A stretch of 64,000 nucleotides of DNA from Acidiphilium sp. PA (GTDB taxonomy: Bacteria > Pseudomonadota > Alphaproteobacteria > Acetobacterales > Acetobacteraceae). The stretch spans positions 7,501 to 71,500 of the forward strand of contig NZ_JAIMBY010000012.1 of assembly GCF_026191915.1 (NCBI RefSeq), in the 5' to 3' direction. Below, piece by piece: positions 10,976 through 20,084 of the stretch. The translations under genes were made by a program, and so were the position numbers. Each line of letters begins with the position of its first letter. The first letter of the stretch is position 1. A model generated the notes under the pieces. It was not told the origin of the DNA. It made no database searches and was given only the letters and a program-made list of their open reading frames with translations.

Positions 10976-12918
10976 TGCCGCCCCGTACCCCGCTGCTCGA
11001 CCGCATCAACATCCCGTCCGACCTGCGGAACCTCTCCGGCGAGCAGCTGCGCCAACTCGCCGATGAACTGCGCGCCGAAACGATCGACACCGTCTCCGTC
11101 ACCGGCGGCCATCTCGGCGCCTCGCTCGGCGTCGTCGAGCTGACCGTCGCCCTCCATGCCGTGTTCGACACGCCGCGCGACCGGCTGATCTGGGATGTCG
11201 GCCATCAGACCTACCCCCATAAAATCCTCACCGGCCGGCGCGACCGCATCCGCACACTGCGCCAGCCCGGCGGTCTGTCCGGCTTCACCCGCCGCTCGGA
11301 GAGCGAATACGACCCGTTCGGCGCCGCGCATTCCTCCACCTCCATCTCGGCCGGCCTCGGCATGGCGATCGCGCGTGACCTGAAGGGCGAGACGCCGCAG
11401 CGCAACGTCATCGCCGTGATCGGCGATGGCGCGATGTCCGCCGGCATGGCCTACGAGGCGATGAACAACGCCGGCGCCAGCAAATCGCGCCTGATCGTGG
11501 TGTTGAACGACAACGACATGTCGATCGCGCCGCCGGTCGGCGCCATGAGCGCCTACCTCTCGCGCCTGATCTCCTCGCGCAGCTTCCTGTCCCTGCGCGA
11601 CTTCGCCGCCCGCATGGCCAAGCGCTTCCCACGCACCCTGGAACGCACCGCCAAACGCGCCGAGGAATACGCCCGCGGCATCCTCACCGGCGGCACCCTG
11701 TTCGAGGAGCTCGGCTTTTACTACGTCGGCCCGATCGACGGTCACAATCTCGACCATCTGCTCCCGGTCCTGCGCAATCTGCGCGATGCCGAGGGCGAGG
11801 AGCCGATCCTGCTGCACGTCGTGACCCAGAAAGGCAAAGGCTACGCGCCTGCCGAAGCCTCGGCCGACAAATACCACGGCGTGTCGAAATTCAACGTCGT
11901 CACCGGCGAACAGACCAAGGCGCCGCCCGGCCCGCCATCCTATACCAAAGTGTTCGCCACCGCCCTGATCGCCGAGGCCGAGGCAAACCCGAACATCGTC
12001 ACCGTCACCGCCGCCATGCCCGGCGGCACCGGGCTCGATGCGTTTGGCAAACGCTTTCCCGCCCGCACCTTCGATGTCGGCATCGCCGAGCAACACGCCG
12101 TCACCTTCGCCGCCGGCATGGCGACCGAGGGCATGGCCCCGTTCTGCGCCATCTATTCGACGTTTCTCCAGCGCGGCTACGACCAGGTGGTCCACGATGT
12201 CGCGCTGCAATCCCTGCCCGTCCGCTTCGCGATGGACCGCGCCGGCATGGTCGGCGCCGATGGCGCGACCCATGCCGGCGTGTACGACCTCGCATACCTC
12301 GGCTGCCTGCCGGGCTTCGTCATCATGGCGCCGTCCGACGAGGTCGAACTGATGGATTGCGTCGCCACCGCCGCCGTGATCGACGATCGCCCCTCCGCGT
12401 TCCGCTATCCGCGCGGCGAAGGCATCGGGCTCGAGCTGCCGGCCCGCGGCACGCCCTGGGAAATCGGCAAGGGCCGCATGATCCGCGAGGGCAGCAGCGT
12501 GGCCATCCTCGCCCTCGGCCCGCGCCTGCACGACGCGCTGAAAGCCGCCGATGAACTCGCCGCCCGCGGCTTCACCACCAGCGTGGCCGATGCCCGGTTC
12601 ATGAAACCACTCGATACCGCCCTGATCGACCAACTCGCCCGCCACCACGAAGTACTCATCACCATCGAGGACGGCGCCGCCGGCGGCTTCGGCGCGGCGG
12701 TCGGGCATCACCTCGCCTGGTCCGGCGCGTTCGACCACGGTTTGCGCTTCCGCCCGATGACCCTGCCCGACCGCTATATCGATCACAACACCCCGGCCGG
12801 CCAGCTGATCGACGCCGGGCTGACCGCCAAGGATATCGTGGCGCACGCGCTCGCCGCCCTCGGCCGCAGCGATCATGGCGAAAAAACACATGGCTCGGTC
12901 GCAATTCCGGCGCAGTGA
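10975..12918 (+). CDS. dxs: 1-deoxy-D-xylulose-5-phosphate synthase
   Basis: First enzyme of the MEP isoprenoid pathway; condenses pyruvate and glyceraldehyde-3-phosphate using thiamine diphosphate. 647 residues, full length. The N-terminal TPP-binding region has [33 protein letters not shown], and [18 protein letters not shown] with the metal-binding motif. The middle transketolase domain has [15 protein letters not shown], and the C-terminal domain has [11 protein letters not shown]. The start overlaps an upstream 18-codon ORF, and the stop overlaps the first possible start of hpnM. Its place at the head of the hpn genes couples precursor supply to hopanoid tailoring. Confidence 0.98.
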   Translation: MPPRTPLLDRINIPSDLRNLSGEQLRQLADELRAETIDTVSVTGGHLGASLGVVELTVALHAVFDTPRDRLIWDVGHQTYPHKILTGRRDRIRTLRQPGGLSGFTRRSESEYDPFGAAHSSTSISAGLGMAIARDLKGETPQRNVIAVIGDGAMSAGMAYEAMNNAGASKSRLIVVLNDNDMSIAPPVGAMSAYLSRLISSRSFLSLRDFAARMAKRFPRTLERTAKRAEEYARGILTGGTLFEELGFYYVGPIDGHNLDHLLPVLRNLRDAEGEEPILLHVVTQKGKGYAPAEASADKYHGVSKFNVVTGEQTKAPPGPPSYTKVFATALIAEAEANPNIVTVTAAMPGGTGLDAFGKRFPARTFDVGIAEQHAVTFAAGMATEGMAPFCAIYSTFLQRGYDQVVHDVALQSLPVRFAMDRAGMVGADGATHAGVYDLAYLGCLPGFVIMAPSDEVELMDCVATAAVIDDRPSAFRYPRGEGIGLELPARGTPWEIGKGRMIREGSSVAILALGPRLHDALKAADELAARGFTTSVADARFMKPLDTALIDQLARHHEVLITIEDGAAGGFGAAVGHHLAWSGAFDHGLRFRPMTLPDRYIDHNTPAGQLIDAGLTAKDIVAHALAALGRSDHGEKTHGSVAIPAQ

Positions 12919-13571
12919 TCCCACTATCCATGGGCATGAAACGCCGTATCCTGATGGCCGTGCCGCTGCTTGCGGTGCTGCCCTTCGCGGTACCGCCGGC
13001 ACGCGCTGCTGCCGCGGATTCCGCATCGATCGCCGCCCCGGTCAACGCGCTTGATCGCGCGCTGATCACCACAATGAAGTCCGCGAGCGCGGGGGCCAGC
13101 TTCATGGCGCGCTACGCAGCGCTCAAACCGGTGGTCGAAACGAGCTTCAATCTGCCGGCGATCCTTCAAACCTCGGCCGGACTGCTCTGGTCACAAATCC
13201 CCCCGGCGCAGCAGACCGAGCTGCTGAAACTGTTCACCCAATATACCGTGGCCAGCTACATCAGCAGCTTCAGCGGCTACGGCGGCCAGAAATTCGAAAC
13301 CCTGCCCGGCGCGCGCAGCGTCGGAGCAAGCCGCGTCGTAACGACCGATCTGATCGCGCCCAGCGGTCACAAGACGAAACTCGCCTACGTCCTGAGCCCG
13401 GCCGGCAGCACCTGGAAAATCACCGACGTCCTGTTCGACGGCACCATCAGCAAGGTGGCCACCCAGCGCTCGGATTTCGGCAGCCTGATCGAGCCCGGCA
13501 ATGCGGCCAAACTGATCGCCGCCCTCAAACAAAAGGTCACCGCCCTGTCCGGCGGCGCGCTGCATGGCTGA
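12915..13571 (+). CDS. hpnM: Hopanoid-associated exported protein HpnM (MlaC/Ttg2D-like)
   Basis: Periplasmic lipid-binding-type protein of the MlaC/toluene-tolerance family associated with hopanoid clusters, thought to help move hopanoids between membranes. About 211-218 residues with an N-terminal signal peptide ([17 protein letters not shown] then ARAAAA). The body matches the family pattern with SFNLPAILQ and [13 protein letters not shown]. Three in-frame starts are possible: GTG 12915 (GTGA overlap with the dxs stop), ATG 12930 and ATG 12936. The first gives translational coupling, the last the most typical signal peptide. It lies between dxs and hpnI. Confidence 0.9.
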   Translation: MIPLSMGMKRRILMAVPLLAVLPFAVPPARAAAADSASIAAPVNALDRALITTMKSASAGASFMARYAALKPVVETSFNLPAILQTSAGLLWSQIPPAQQTELLKLFTQYTVASYISSFSGYGGQKFETLPGARSVGASRVVTTDLIAPSGHKTKLAYVLSPAGSTWKITDVLFDGTISKVATQRSDFGSLIEPGNAAKLIAALKQKVTALSGGALHG

Positions 13572-13607
13572 GCAGGGTCAAGCGCCGGGCCGGTTCGCGG
13601 TCTGATC

Positions 13608-14807
13608 GTGGTCGCCGTGCTGCCCGCGCTGGCGGATGCGCTCTGCATCGCGGGCCTCGCCCAGCACGCGATCGGCGCCAGCCTGATCAAGGCCGGCCCC
13701 GGCCCCGCGCCGCGCGGCAATCAGCCGGCCATCACGCTGCTGAAACCGCTGTACGGCACCGAGCCGTTGCTCGAACCCGCGCTGGAGTCGTGCTTCCTGC
13801 TCGACTACCCGGCGTTTCAGCTGGTGTTCGGCGCTGAAGATCCGGCGGACCCCGCCCTGGCCATCATCGCGGCCCTGCGCCGCCGCTACCCGCAGGTCGA
13901 TGTCGCCGTGGTCACCGGCCCCACCCCGCCCGGCCGCAACCGCAAGATCGCCAATCTGATCGCAATGCTACCGGCCGCGAAACACGATCTGCTGGTGATC
14001 TCGGATGCCGATATCCACGCGCGGCCCGACTACCTCACCGCCATCGCAGCCGCCACCGACCCCGCCGACACCGGCCTGGTCACCTCCTTCTACACCGGCC
14101 TGCCGGCGAGCCCTGCCCTGCCCGCCGTGCTGGGCGCGATGCAGATCAACCATCAATTCCTGCCCGGCGCCGCCATCGCGCGTGCGCTCGGCCGGCGCGA
14201 TTGCCTGGGGGCCACCATGGCCCTCAGCCGCGCGACCCTCACCGCCATTGGCGGCCTGCCGGCCCTGCTCGACCATCTGGCCGACGATAACGTGCTCGGC
14301 CAGCGCGTCCGCGCCCTCGGCCAGCCGATCGGCCTCGCCCGCACCATCCCCGCCACCAGCGTCACCGAATCGACGTTCAGGGCGCTGGTCCGCCACGAGT
14401 TGCGCTGGGCGCGCACCATCCGTGCGCTGGTGCCCGGCGCCTATTGGGGGCTGATCGCGCAATTCCCGCTGTTCTGGGCACTGGCCGGTCTGATCCTGGC
14501 CGATTTCGCAACCTGGGCCTGGATTGTCCTCGCCCTCGCCGCCGGGCTGCGCTATGCGTTCGCCCGCCGTCTCGAGCGTCGTCTCGGCCTCGCCGGCGGT
14601 GGCACGAAAGCCCCAACCCTTGCCAAAACCGCCGCACCATGGCTTTTCCTCTTGCGCGACGGTCTTTCGGCAATCATTTTCGTGGCCAGTTTCTGGAGCG
14701 ATACGGTCGATTGGCGGGGCCAGGTGCTGCATGCCGATTCCGGCCGCAGCAACAGCGCGTTTTCCCCGGCAGCCAGTCCGGTACATGAGTTAGGATCGAA
14801 GCGATGA
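13608..14807 (+). CDS. hpnI: Hopanoid glycosyltransferase HpnI
   Basis: Family 2 membrane glycosyltransferase, known to transfer N-acetylglucosamine to bacteriohopanetetrol. 399 residues with a GTG start. It shows the GT-A features LLKPLYGTEP, the SDADI metal-binding motif near residue 133, DDNVLGQRV, and HELRWART (Q/HxxRW-type). Hydrophobic segments follow at about residues 285-330 and 350-370. The end overlaps hpnJ (ATGA). HpnI, HpnK and HpnJ act in that order to make the cyclitol-ether head group, and all three are adjacent here. Confidence 0.95.
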   Translation: MVAVLPALADALCIAGLAQHAIGASLIKAGPGPAPRGNQPAITLLKPLYGTEPLLEPALESCFLLDYPAFQLVFGAEDPADPALAIIAALRRRYPQVDVAVVTGPTPPGRNRKIANLIAMLPAAKHDLLVISDADIHARPDYLTAIAAATDPADTGLVTSFYTGLPASPALPAVLGAMQINHQFLPGAAIARALGRRDCLGATMALSRATLTAIGGLPALLDHLADDNVLGQRVRALGQPIGLARTIPATSVTESTFRALVRHELRWARTIRALVPGAYWGLIAQFPLFWALAGLILADFATWAWIVLALAAGLRYAFARRLERRLGLAGGGTKAPTLAKTAAPWLFLLRDGLSAIIFVASFWSDTVDWRGQVLHADSGRSNSAFSPAASPVHELGSKR

Positions 14808-16228
14808 TGAAGACCCTGTTCCTGCAACCCCCGTCGTTCGACGGGTTCGATGGCGGCGCCGGCTCGCGCTATCAGGCCAAACGCGAGATCCGCTCGTTCT
14901 GGTTTCCCACCTGGCTCGCCCAACCCGCCGCGCTGATCCCCGGCTCGAAACTGATCGATGCGCCGCCCGCCAATCTCGGCATGGCGGATGTGCTGCCCCA
15001 TTCCAATGCGGCCGATCTGGTCATCATCCACACCTCGACCCCGTCGTTCGCGAACGACGTGAAGGTGGCCGCCGCCATCAAGGCCGCCAACCCGCGCGTC
15101 CTCATCGGCATGATCGGCGCGAAGGTCGCCGTGCAGGCGCAGGAAAGCCTCGAGCGCGGCACCCCGGTCGATTTCGTCGCCCGCAACGAGTTCGACTTCA
15201 CGATCAAGGACATCGCCGAGGGCAAGCCCTTCCCCGAGGTCGACGGTATTTCCTACCGCGATGCCACCGGCACCATCATCCACAACAAGGATCGCGCGAT
15301 CCTTGAAAACATGGACAGCCTGCCCTTCGTGTCGGATGTCTACAAGCGCGACCTGCGGATGGAAGATTATTTCATCGGCTATCTGCTGCATCCCTACGTC
15401 TCGCTCTACACCGGCCGCGGCTGCAAATCGCGCTGCACCTTCTGCCTCTGGCCGCAAACCGTCGGCGGCCACCGCTACCGTACCCGCTCGGTCGAGCACG
15501 TCATCGCCGAGGTCAAGCAGATCCAGCGCGACTTTCCGCAGATGAAGGAATTGTTCTTCGACGACGATACCTTCACCGACAATCTGCCCCGCGCCGAAGC
15601 GATCGCGCGCGAGCTGGGCAAGCTCGGCGTCACCTGGTCGTGCAACGCGAAGGCCAACGTGCCGCGCGACACGTTGAAAGTCCTGGCCGACAATGGTCTG
15701 CGCCTGCTGCTGGTCGGCTACGAATCCGGCAACCAGCAGATCCTGCACAATATCAAAAAAGGCATGCGGATCGAGGTGGCCCGCCAGTTCACCAAGGATT
15801 GCCACGACCTCGGCATCAAGATCCACGGCACCTTCATCCTCGGCCTGCCCGGCGAAAGCCAGGAGACCATCCGCGAGACCATCCAGTTCGCCAAGGACAT
15901 CAACCCCCACACCATCCAGGTGTCACTGGCGGCACCCTATCCCGGTACGTTCCTCTACGATCAGGCGGTGGAAAACGGCTGGCTCGACGTCGCCAATGCC
16001 GAGCTGATCGACGACCACGGCATCCAGATCGCGCCGCTGCACTACCCCAACCTCAGCCATACCGAGATTTTCGAGAGCGTCGAGCTGTTCTACCGGAAGT
16101 TCTATTTCCGCGCGCCGAAAATCATGTCGATCCTGAACGAAATGGTCCGCAGCCCGCAAATGATGAAGCGCCGCCTGCGCGAAGGCGTCGAGTTCTACCA
16201 GTTCCTGCGCGAGCGCCACGCTGCCTGA
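14804..16228 (+). CDS. hpnJ: Hopanoid radical SAM protein HpnJ
   Basis: B12-binding-type radical SAM enzyme that contracts the glucosamine of hopanoid glycosides to a cyclitol ether. 474 residues: an N-terminal cobalamin-binding-like region with IHTSTPSF, then the radical-SAM cluster motif CxxxCxxC at residues 207-214 (CKSRCTFC) and an FFDDDTFT strand. The C-terminal FYRKFYFRAPK is typical of HpnJ. It is translationally coupled to hpnI and overlaps the frame of hpnK. Confidence 0.96.
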   Translation: MMKTLFLQPPSFDGFDGGAGSRYQAKREIRSFWFPTWLAQPAALIPGSKLIDAPPANLGMADVLPHSNAADLVIIHTSTPSFANDVKVAAAIKAANPRVLIGMIGAKVAVQAQESLERGTPVDFVARNEFDFTIKDIAEGKPFPEVDGISYRDATGTIIHNKDRAILENMDSLPFVSDVYKRDLRMEDYFIGYLLHPYVSLYTGRGCKSRCTFCLWPQTVGGHRYRTRSVEHVIAEVKQIQRDFPQMKELFFDDDTFTDNLPRAEAIARELGKLGVTWSCNAKANVPRDTLKVLADNGLRLLLVGYESGNQQILHNIKKGMRIEVARQFTKDCHDLGIKIHGTFILGLPGESQETIRETIQFAKDINPHTIQVSLAAPYPGTFLYDQAVENGWLDVANAELIDDHGIQIAPLHYPNLSHTEIFESVELFYRKFYFRAPKIMSILNEMVRSPQMMKRRLREGVEFYQFLRERHAA

Positions 16229-17012
16229 ACCGACATCCATCGTCTACGCGGCCGATGATTTCGGCCTGACCGAAAGCGTCAACGAAGCGGTCGAAATCGC
16301 CCATCGGGATGGCTGCCTCACCCAGGCCAGCCTGATGGTCGCGGCGCCGGCGGCCACGGATGCGGTGGCGCGCGCACGGCGACTACCCAATCTTGCGGTC
16401 GGCCTGCATCTGGTGCTGGTCGATGGGGATTCCCTGCTTGGCCACGCGGCCCTGCCGCACATAACCGGCGCCGACGGACGGTTCGGCACCGATCAACTGG
16501 GCCTGGGCCTTCGCTACTTCGCATCCCCCGCCGCGCGACGGCAGCTGGCGCGCGAAATCCGCGCCCAGTTCGAAGCCTTCCGCGCCACCGGCCTCGCGCT
16601 GCACCACGCCGACAGCCACAAGCACATGCACCTGCACCCCACCGTCGCCCGGTTGATGATCACGATCGGCCGCGAATTCGGCCTCACGCGCATGCGCGTC
16701 CCGGCCGAGCCGCCCGCCGTCCTGGCTGCCTGTGGCGAGACACCGACCGTGGCGGATCGCGCGCTCTACGCCTGGTCCGGCGTGCTCCGCCACCAGGCCC
16801 GCCGCGCCGGCCTTGTCAGCCCGGATCACGTTTTCGGCATCAAATGGTCCGGCCGAATGACAAGGGACAAGCTCGAAATCCTGCGCGCCCACCTGCCCAA
16901 TGGCTCGAACGAAATCTATTTCCATCCCGCCACGCGACGGGATGCGGCATTGGAGCGGCTGATGCCGGACTACCGGCATACTGAGGAGCTGCAGGCACTT
17001 CTCCCTCTGTAA
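16221..17012 (+). CDS. hpnK: Hopanoid-associated deacetylase HpnK (YdjC/ChbG family)
   Basis: Removes the acetyl group from N-acetylglucosaminyl hopanoids. Translation of the frame gives YAADDFGLTESVNEAV, holding the metal-binding Asp pair, then LHHADSHKHMHLHP with the second metal site, and IYFHPA near the end. The frame is open from 16167, but between there and 16335 it contains no ATG, GTG or TTG. The first ATG (16335) would delete the Asp pair. A CTG at 16221, overlapping the hpnJ stop, is the only conventional near-cognate candidate; ATC at 16239 also exists. I call the gene from CTG, giving 263 residues. The product is secure; the start is not. Confidence 0.85.
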   Translation: MPEPTSIVYAADDFGLTESVNEAVEIAHRDGCLTQASLMVAAPAATDAVARARRLPNLAVGLHLVLVDGDSLLGHAALPHITGADGRFGTDQLGLGLRYFASPAARRQLAREIRAQFEAFRATGLALHHADSHKHMHLHPTVARLMITIGREFGLTRMRVPAEPPAVLAACGETPTVADRALYAWSGVLRHQARRAGLVSPDHVFGIKWSGRMTRDKLEILRAHLPNGSNEIYFHPATRRDAALERLMPDYRHTEELQALLPL

Positions 17013-17150
17013 GCCTGCGGCGCAGCCCTTAGAAGCCGACCGCTCACCGTCTGCGATCTCACCGCAATCTCATATATCTGTGATAAAAAGCTAATTTTGA
17101 GAAAAATTATCAGAAATATCGTATCGTGTCGTAGATCATAAATTTTTCAC
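17013..17150. other. AT-rich intergenic region after hpnK
   Basis: Short non-coding stretch that turns AT-rich after about 17070 (for example TAAAAAGCTAATTTTG), continuing into the promoter region of the secreted repeat protein. No terminator hairpin for the hpn run was recognised. Confidence 0.5.
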
Positions 17151-17179
17151 TTGAAAACACGCTATAGTTGCAATATGGC
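17151..17179 (+). promoter_or_regulatory. Candidate promoter of the secreted beta-repeat protein
   Basis: TTGAAA at 17151-17156 and TATGGC at 17174-17179 with a 17-base spacer, in AT-rich DNA about 95 bases ahead of the gene start. Pattern-based; the -10 box is imperfect. Confidence 0.35.
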
Positions 17180-17275
17180 TGGCGAATGAGCGGCATGAGA
17201 ACACTTACCTCCTGTTAAGTGTTTCGATCTACAATCTGCAACTGCCAGTTAGAATACAACTTCAAGGAGAGCTTT

Positions 17276-19114
17276 GTGTCCATGTCACAATCTGCAACCG
17301 GTATCGTTTCGGTCACACCATCGTATCTCGCCGCACCATTCAGTTTCGATGTCGCTGCGGGAATGGTCGTGGCGATCCAGAACGGGCTGACGCAAATCAC
17401 GCAGCTGGTGGACGCGAACTCGACCTACGCGCCTATCACCGCCACGACCATCACCCTCAACGCCGATGGCACCACGAGTTCTTCGATTCCGGCCCCGGTG
17501 ACCTCCAACTCGATCGGCGAGTTCATCTACATGGGGGGCAGCGTGAGCGGCGCTGGCGGCACGATCAGCCTGCCAGGCCAAGGCAGTAATCGCGGCTTCG
17601 CCGGTCTCATCTTCACCTTCGCCGGCAGTGAGACCGTAACCGGCGGCGCCGGCAAGAACGAAATCATCGTCACGGGTGCCAACACCAACCTCACCTACGA
17701 CCCGCTCGGCGGCGCGGGCGGCGTCAGCACCATCTACGCCGGAGGTGGCAACAATAATTTCACACTCGACGGCATCAACTATACAGTTGAAGTCGCAAGC
17801 GGAAACAACACCATCACGGCAGCGCTGAACAACGGCGTCTCCAACAGCTACAACACAATCTCCACCAGTGGCGGCAATAATCTTATCCAGCTCGACGCCG
17901 GCTCCTCCACCGTAATGTCCGGCGGCAACGACCACATTACCGTCGCAGATGCGGGCAACCTTATTACCGTCTCTGGAAACTCCGTCATTGGAATGACCAC
18001 GGCCTCTTCCAGCAATTCGGTATTGGTTACAGGCAACGCCAGTGTCGTCATGAACGGTACCGAAGATTCCGTCACCGCCGGCGGCTCCGCGAAAGTGCTC
18101 GTGTTCAGTAACCTGAATTCGGTCGACATGTCCGCAGGTTTACAGGCCGAGGTACTCGGAAATGCCAACACCATCACCAGCAGCAGCAACGCAGCGATTG
18201 CCGTTTTCGGCCAGGCCAATGTGGTCGACGCGGGACCGACCGGCATCTTCTACGCCTATGGCAGCGGTAACACGATCAATGCCGTCGGGTCGGACACCGT
18301 CATGGGGAACGGCATCAACAACACGATCAACGTCGCGGGCGGCGGCGTCGTCTTCGCCGCAGGAACCGGCGACTCGATCATCGCATCGTCGTCCAGCAGC
18401 GCCTTCGTCGTGCTGGGCGGCTCCGGCGCCACCGATTTCGCGACCCTCGCCGGCTCCTCGTTCGGCTACGCCCAAGGCGGCGCGGCCATCGATGCGACGA
18501 ATGGCACCTACATGATCCTCGCCTCCGGCGACAACACCGCAACCCTCGGCGGCGGTTCACTGGCATTGGTCGCCGCCGGCGCGGACACGATCGTCGCAAC
18601 CGGTGCAGCCTACGTCTATGGCGGCGCCGGCACGATCGATTTCGTCGGCGGCGCTGGTCACAGCCTGATCGAACAGGGCAGCGGCGCGGTCACCGCGACG
18701 GGCGGTTCCGGGGGAATTACCGCCTATGGCGGGACCAGCGGCAACAACTCCCTGGTTGGCGGTGGCAGCAGCAATACGCTCTACGCCGAAGGCAGCGGCA
18801 GCACCCTGACCGGCGGCTCCGGCACCAACAATCTGTTCGCCGCCGCCGGTGCCACCACAATGGTCGGCGGTACCAACGCGACGCTGAACAATTTCGAGTT
18901 CACCGCCAATACCGCCGCAAGCACGGATGTCATCAGCGGCTTCAACACCGCCACCGATAAAATCACCCTCGGCTCCGGCGTCACCGTCACCACCCAGACC
19001 GTCACCACCGGCGGCTTGAACCTCACCCTCAGCGACGGCACCAAAGTCTCGGTCCTCGGCCTCACCAACGCACTCACGTCCAACACCAGCGGCTCCAGCA
19101 CGATCCTCACCTGA
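17276..19114 (+). CDS. Large secreted RTX-like beta-repeat protein
   Basis: About 612 residues built of Gly/Asn/Ser/Thr-rich short repeats resembling the parallel beta-roll of hemolysin-type proteins (GGAGKNEIIV, GGGNNNFTL, GGSGTNNLF). It ends in DVISGFNTATDKITL plus a Ser/Thr tail, like RTX C-termini. There is no N-terminal signal peptide, so type I secretion is the likely route; no transporter genes are adjacent. The Asp expected at the calcium-binding position of the GGxGxD nonapeptide is mostly Asn, Gly or His. The start is GTG 17276, six bases after AAGGAG; ATG 17282 is the alternative. A strong terminator follows. Its role is unknown; adhesin or surface-layer function is only a guess. 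Confidence 0.85.
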   Translation: MSMSQSATGIVSVTPSYLAAPFSFDVAAGMVVAIQNGLTQITQLVDANSTYAPITATTITLNADGTTSSSIPAPVTSNSIGEFIYMGGSVSGAGGTISLPGQGSNRGFAGLIFTFAGSETVTGGAGKNEIIVTGANTNLTYDPLGGAGGVSTIYAGGGNNNFTLDGINYTVEVASGNNTITAALNNGVSNSYNTISTSGGNNLIQLDAGSSTVMSGGNDHITVADAGNLITVSGNSVIGMTTASSSNSVLVTGNASVVMNGTEDSVTAGGSAKVLVFSNLNSVDMSAGLQAEVLGNANTITSSSNAAIAVFGQANVVDAGPTGIFYAYGSGNTINAVGSDTVMGNGINNTINVAGGGVVFAAGTGDSIIASSSSSAFVVLGGSGATDFATLAGSSFGYAQGGAAIDATNGTYMILASGDNTATLGGGSLALVAAGADTIVATGAAYVYGGAGTIDFVGGAGHSLIEQGSGAVTATGGSGGITAYGGTSGNNSLVGGGSSNTLYAEGSGSTLTGGSGTNNLFAAAGATTMVGGTNATLNNFEFTANTAASTDVISGFNTATDKITLGSGVTVTTQTVTTGGLNLTLSDGTKVSVLGLTNALTSNTSGSSTILT

Positions 19115-19133
19115 TCGCGCGATCAAGACCTGC

Positions 19134-19171
19134 AAAAACCGTTCGGCCCCCCCCCGGCCGAACGGTTTTTT
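19134..19171 (+). terminator. Rho-independent terminator after the repeat protein
   Basis: A perfect stem pairs AAAAACCGTTCGGCC with GGCCGAACGGTTTTT around a C-rich loop, followed by further T residues. Twenty bases after the stop codon of the secreted repeat protein. Confidence 0.92.
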
Positions 19172-19235
19172 CTTGTCCGTAGCCCAACGCACCAGCACGC
19201 TTGAACACCATCGCCATCCCAGCCTAGTCACCGGC

Positions 19236-20084
19236 ATGACCAAGGTCGCGCACCGCTTCGGCCGTTCCGGATTCGGGACCACCCCGGCCGCTTACGCCTA
19301 TGCGCGCCCAAACTACCCGCAAGACCTCTACGACACGCTGGCAACCCGCTGTGGCCTTGGCCCCGGCACAAGCGTGTTCGAAATCGGTCCCGGCACCGGC
19401 ACCGCCACTGCGGCGATCCTCGCCGCCGGGGTTGCCCATATCCGCGCGATCGAACCCGACCCCCGCCTCGCCGCGCATCTCCGCCAAACCCTGCCCAATC
19501 CCACCCTGAGCATCGATCAGGCCACGTTCGAACACGCCAGCCTCCCCGCCGCCACGTTCGACCTCGGCCTCTCCGCCACCGCGTTCCACTGGGTCCGCCA
19601 GCAGCCCGGCCTGCGCAAAGCCCGCACCGCTCTCAAACCGGGCGGCTGGTGGGCTATGTGGTGGACCCACTTCGGCAGCGGCACCAACGATGCGTTCCAG
19701 ACCGCCACCGCCCATCTGTTCGCGCGCATCCAGCCCCAAGCCGGCCGATCCAGCCGCCGCCCGCCCTTCGACCTCGATCACGCCGCCCGGCTGCACGACC
19801 TCGTCCGCGCCGGCTTCACCAACCCGCAGGCCGACGCGTTCACCTCAACCGTGCTTTACGACACGGCAAGGCTCGTCACCCTCTATCGCGATTTCTCGGT
19901 CATCCAGGCCCTGGCCCCCGCCGCCCAAGCCGAATTCCTCGCCGAAATCGCCCGCATCGCCGACCACGCCTTCGCCGGCCGCATCGAACGCCGCTTCACG
20001 ACAACGCTCTACACAGCCCAGCGACCACATCGCCAATCACCACCAGATCCTCTGGCCGCGACAGCCGGTGCCCGCCATCCTTGA
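19236..20084 (+). CDS. Class I SAM-dependent methyltransferase
   Basis: 282-residue protein with a Rossmann methyltransferase fold: motif I VFEIGPGTGTAT near residues 50-61, acidic residue after motif I in AIEPDPR, and the FDLGLSATAFHW / LKPGGWWAMWW segments of motifs IV-VI. It belongs to the UbiE/YcgJ-like small-molecule methyltransferases; the substrate cannot be told. A GTG at 19173 opens the same frame but abuts the terminator, so ATG 19236 is preferred. The 3' end overlaps the convergent hydrolase gene by 89 bases, a large overlap. The C-terminal tail past residue 255 is low-complexity and may be non-conserved. Confidence 0.85.
   Translation: MTKVAHRFGRSGFGTTPAAYAYARPNYPQDLYDTLATRCGLGPGTSVFEIGPGTGTATAAILAAGVAHIRAIEPDPRLAAHLRQTLPNPTLSIDQATFEHASLPAATFDLGLSATAFHWVRQQPGLRKARTALKPGGWWAMWWTHFGSGTNDAFQTATAHLFARIQPQAGRSSRRPPFDLDHAARLHDLVRAGFTNPQADAFTSTVLYDTARLVTLYRDFSVIQALAPAAQAEFLAEIARIADHAFAGRIERRFTTTLYTAQRPHRQSPPDPLAATAGARHP

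Noticed and set aside
10930-13026. 698-codon minus-strand frame opposite dxs
   Set aside because: Gly/Ala/Asp-rich mirror of dxs with no recognisable motif.
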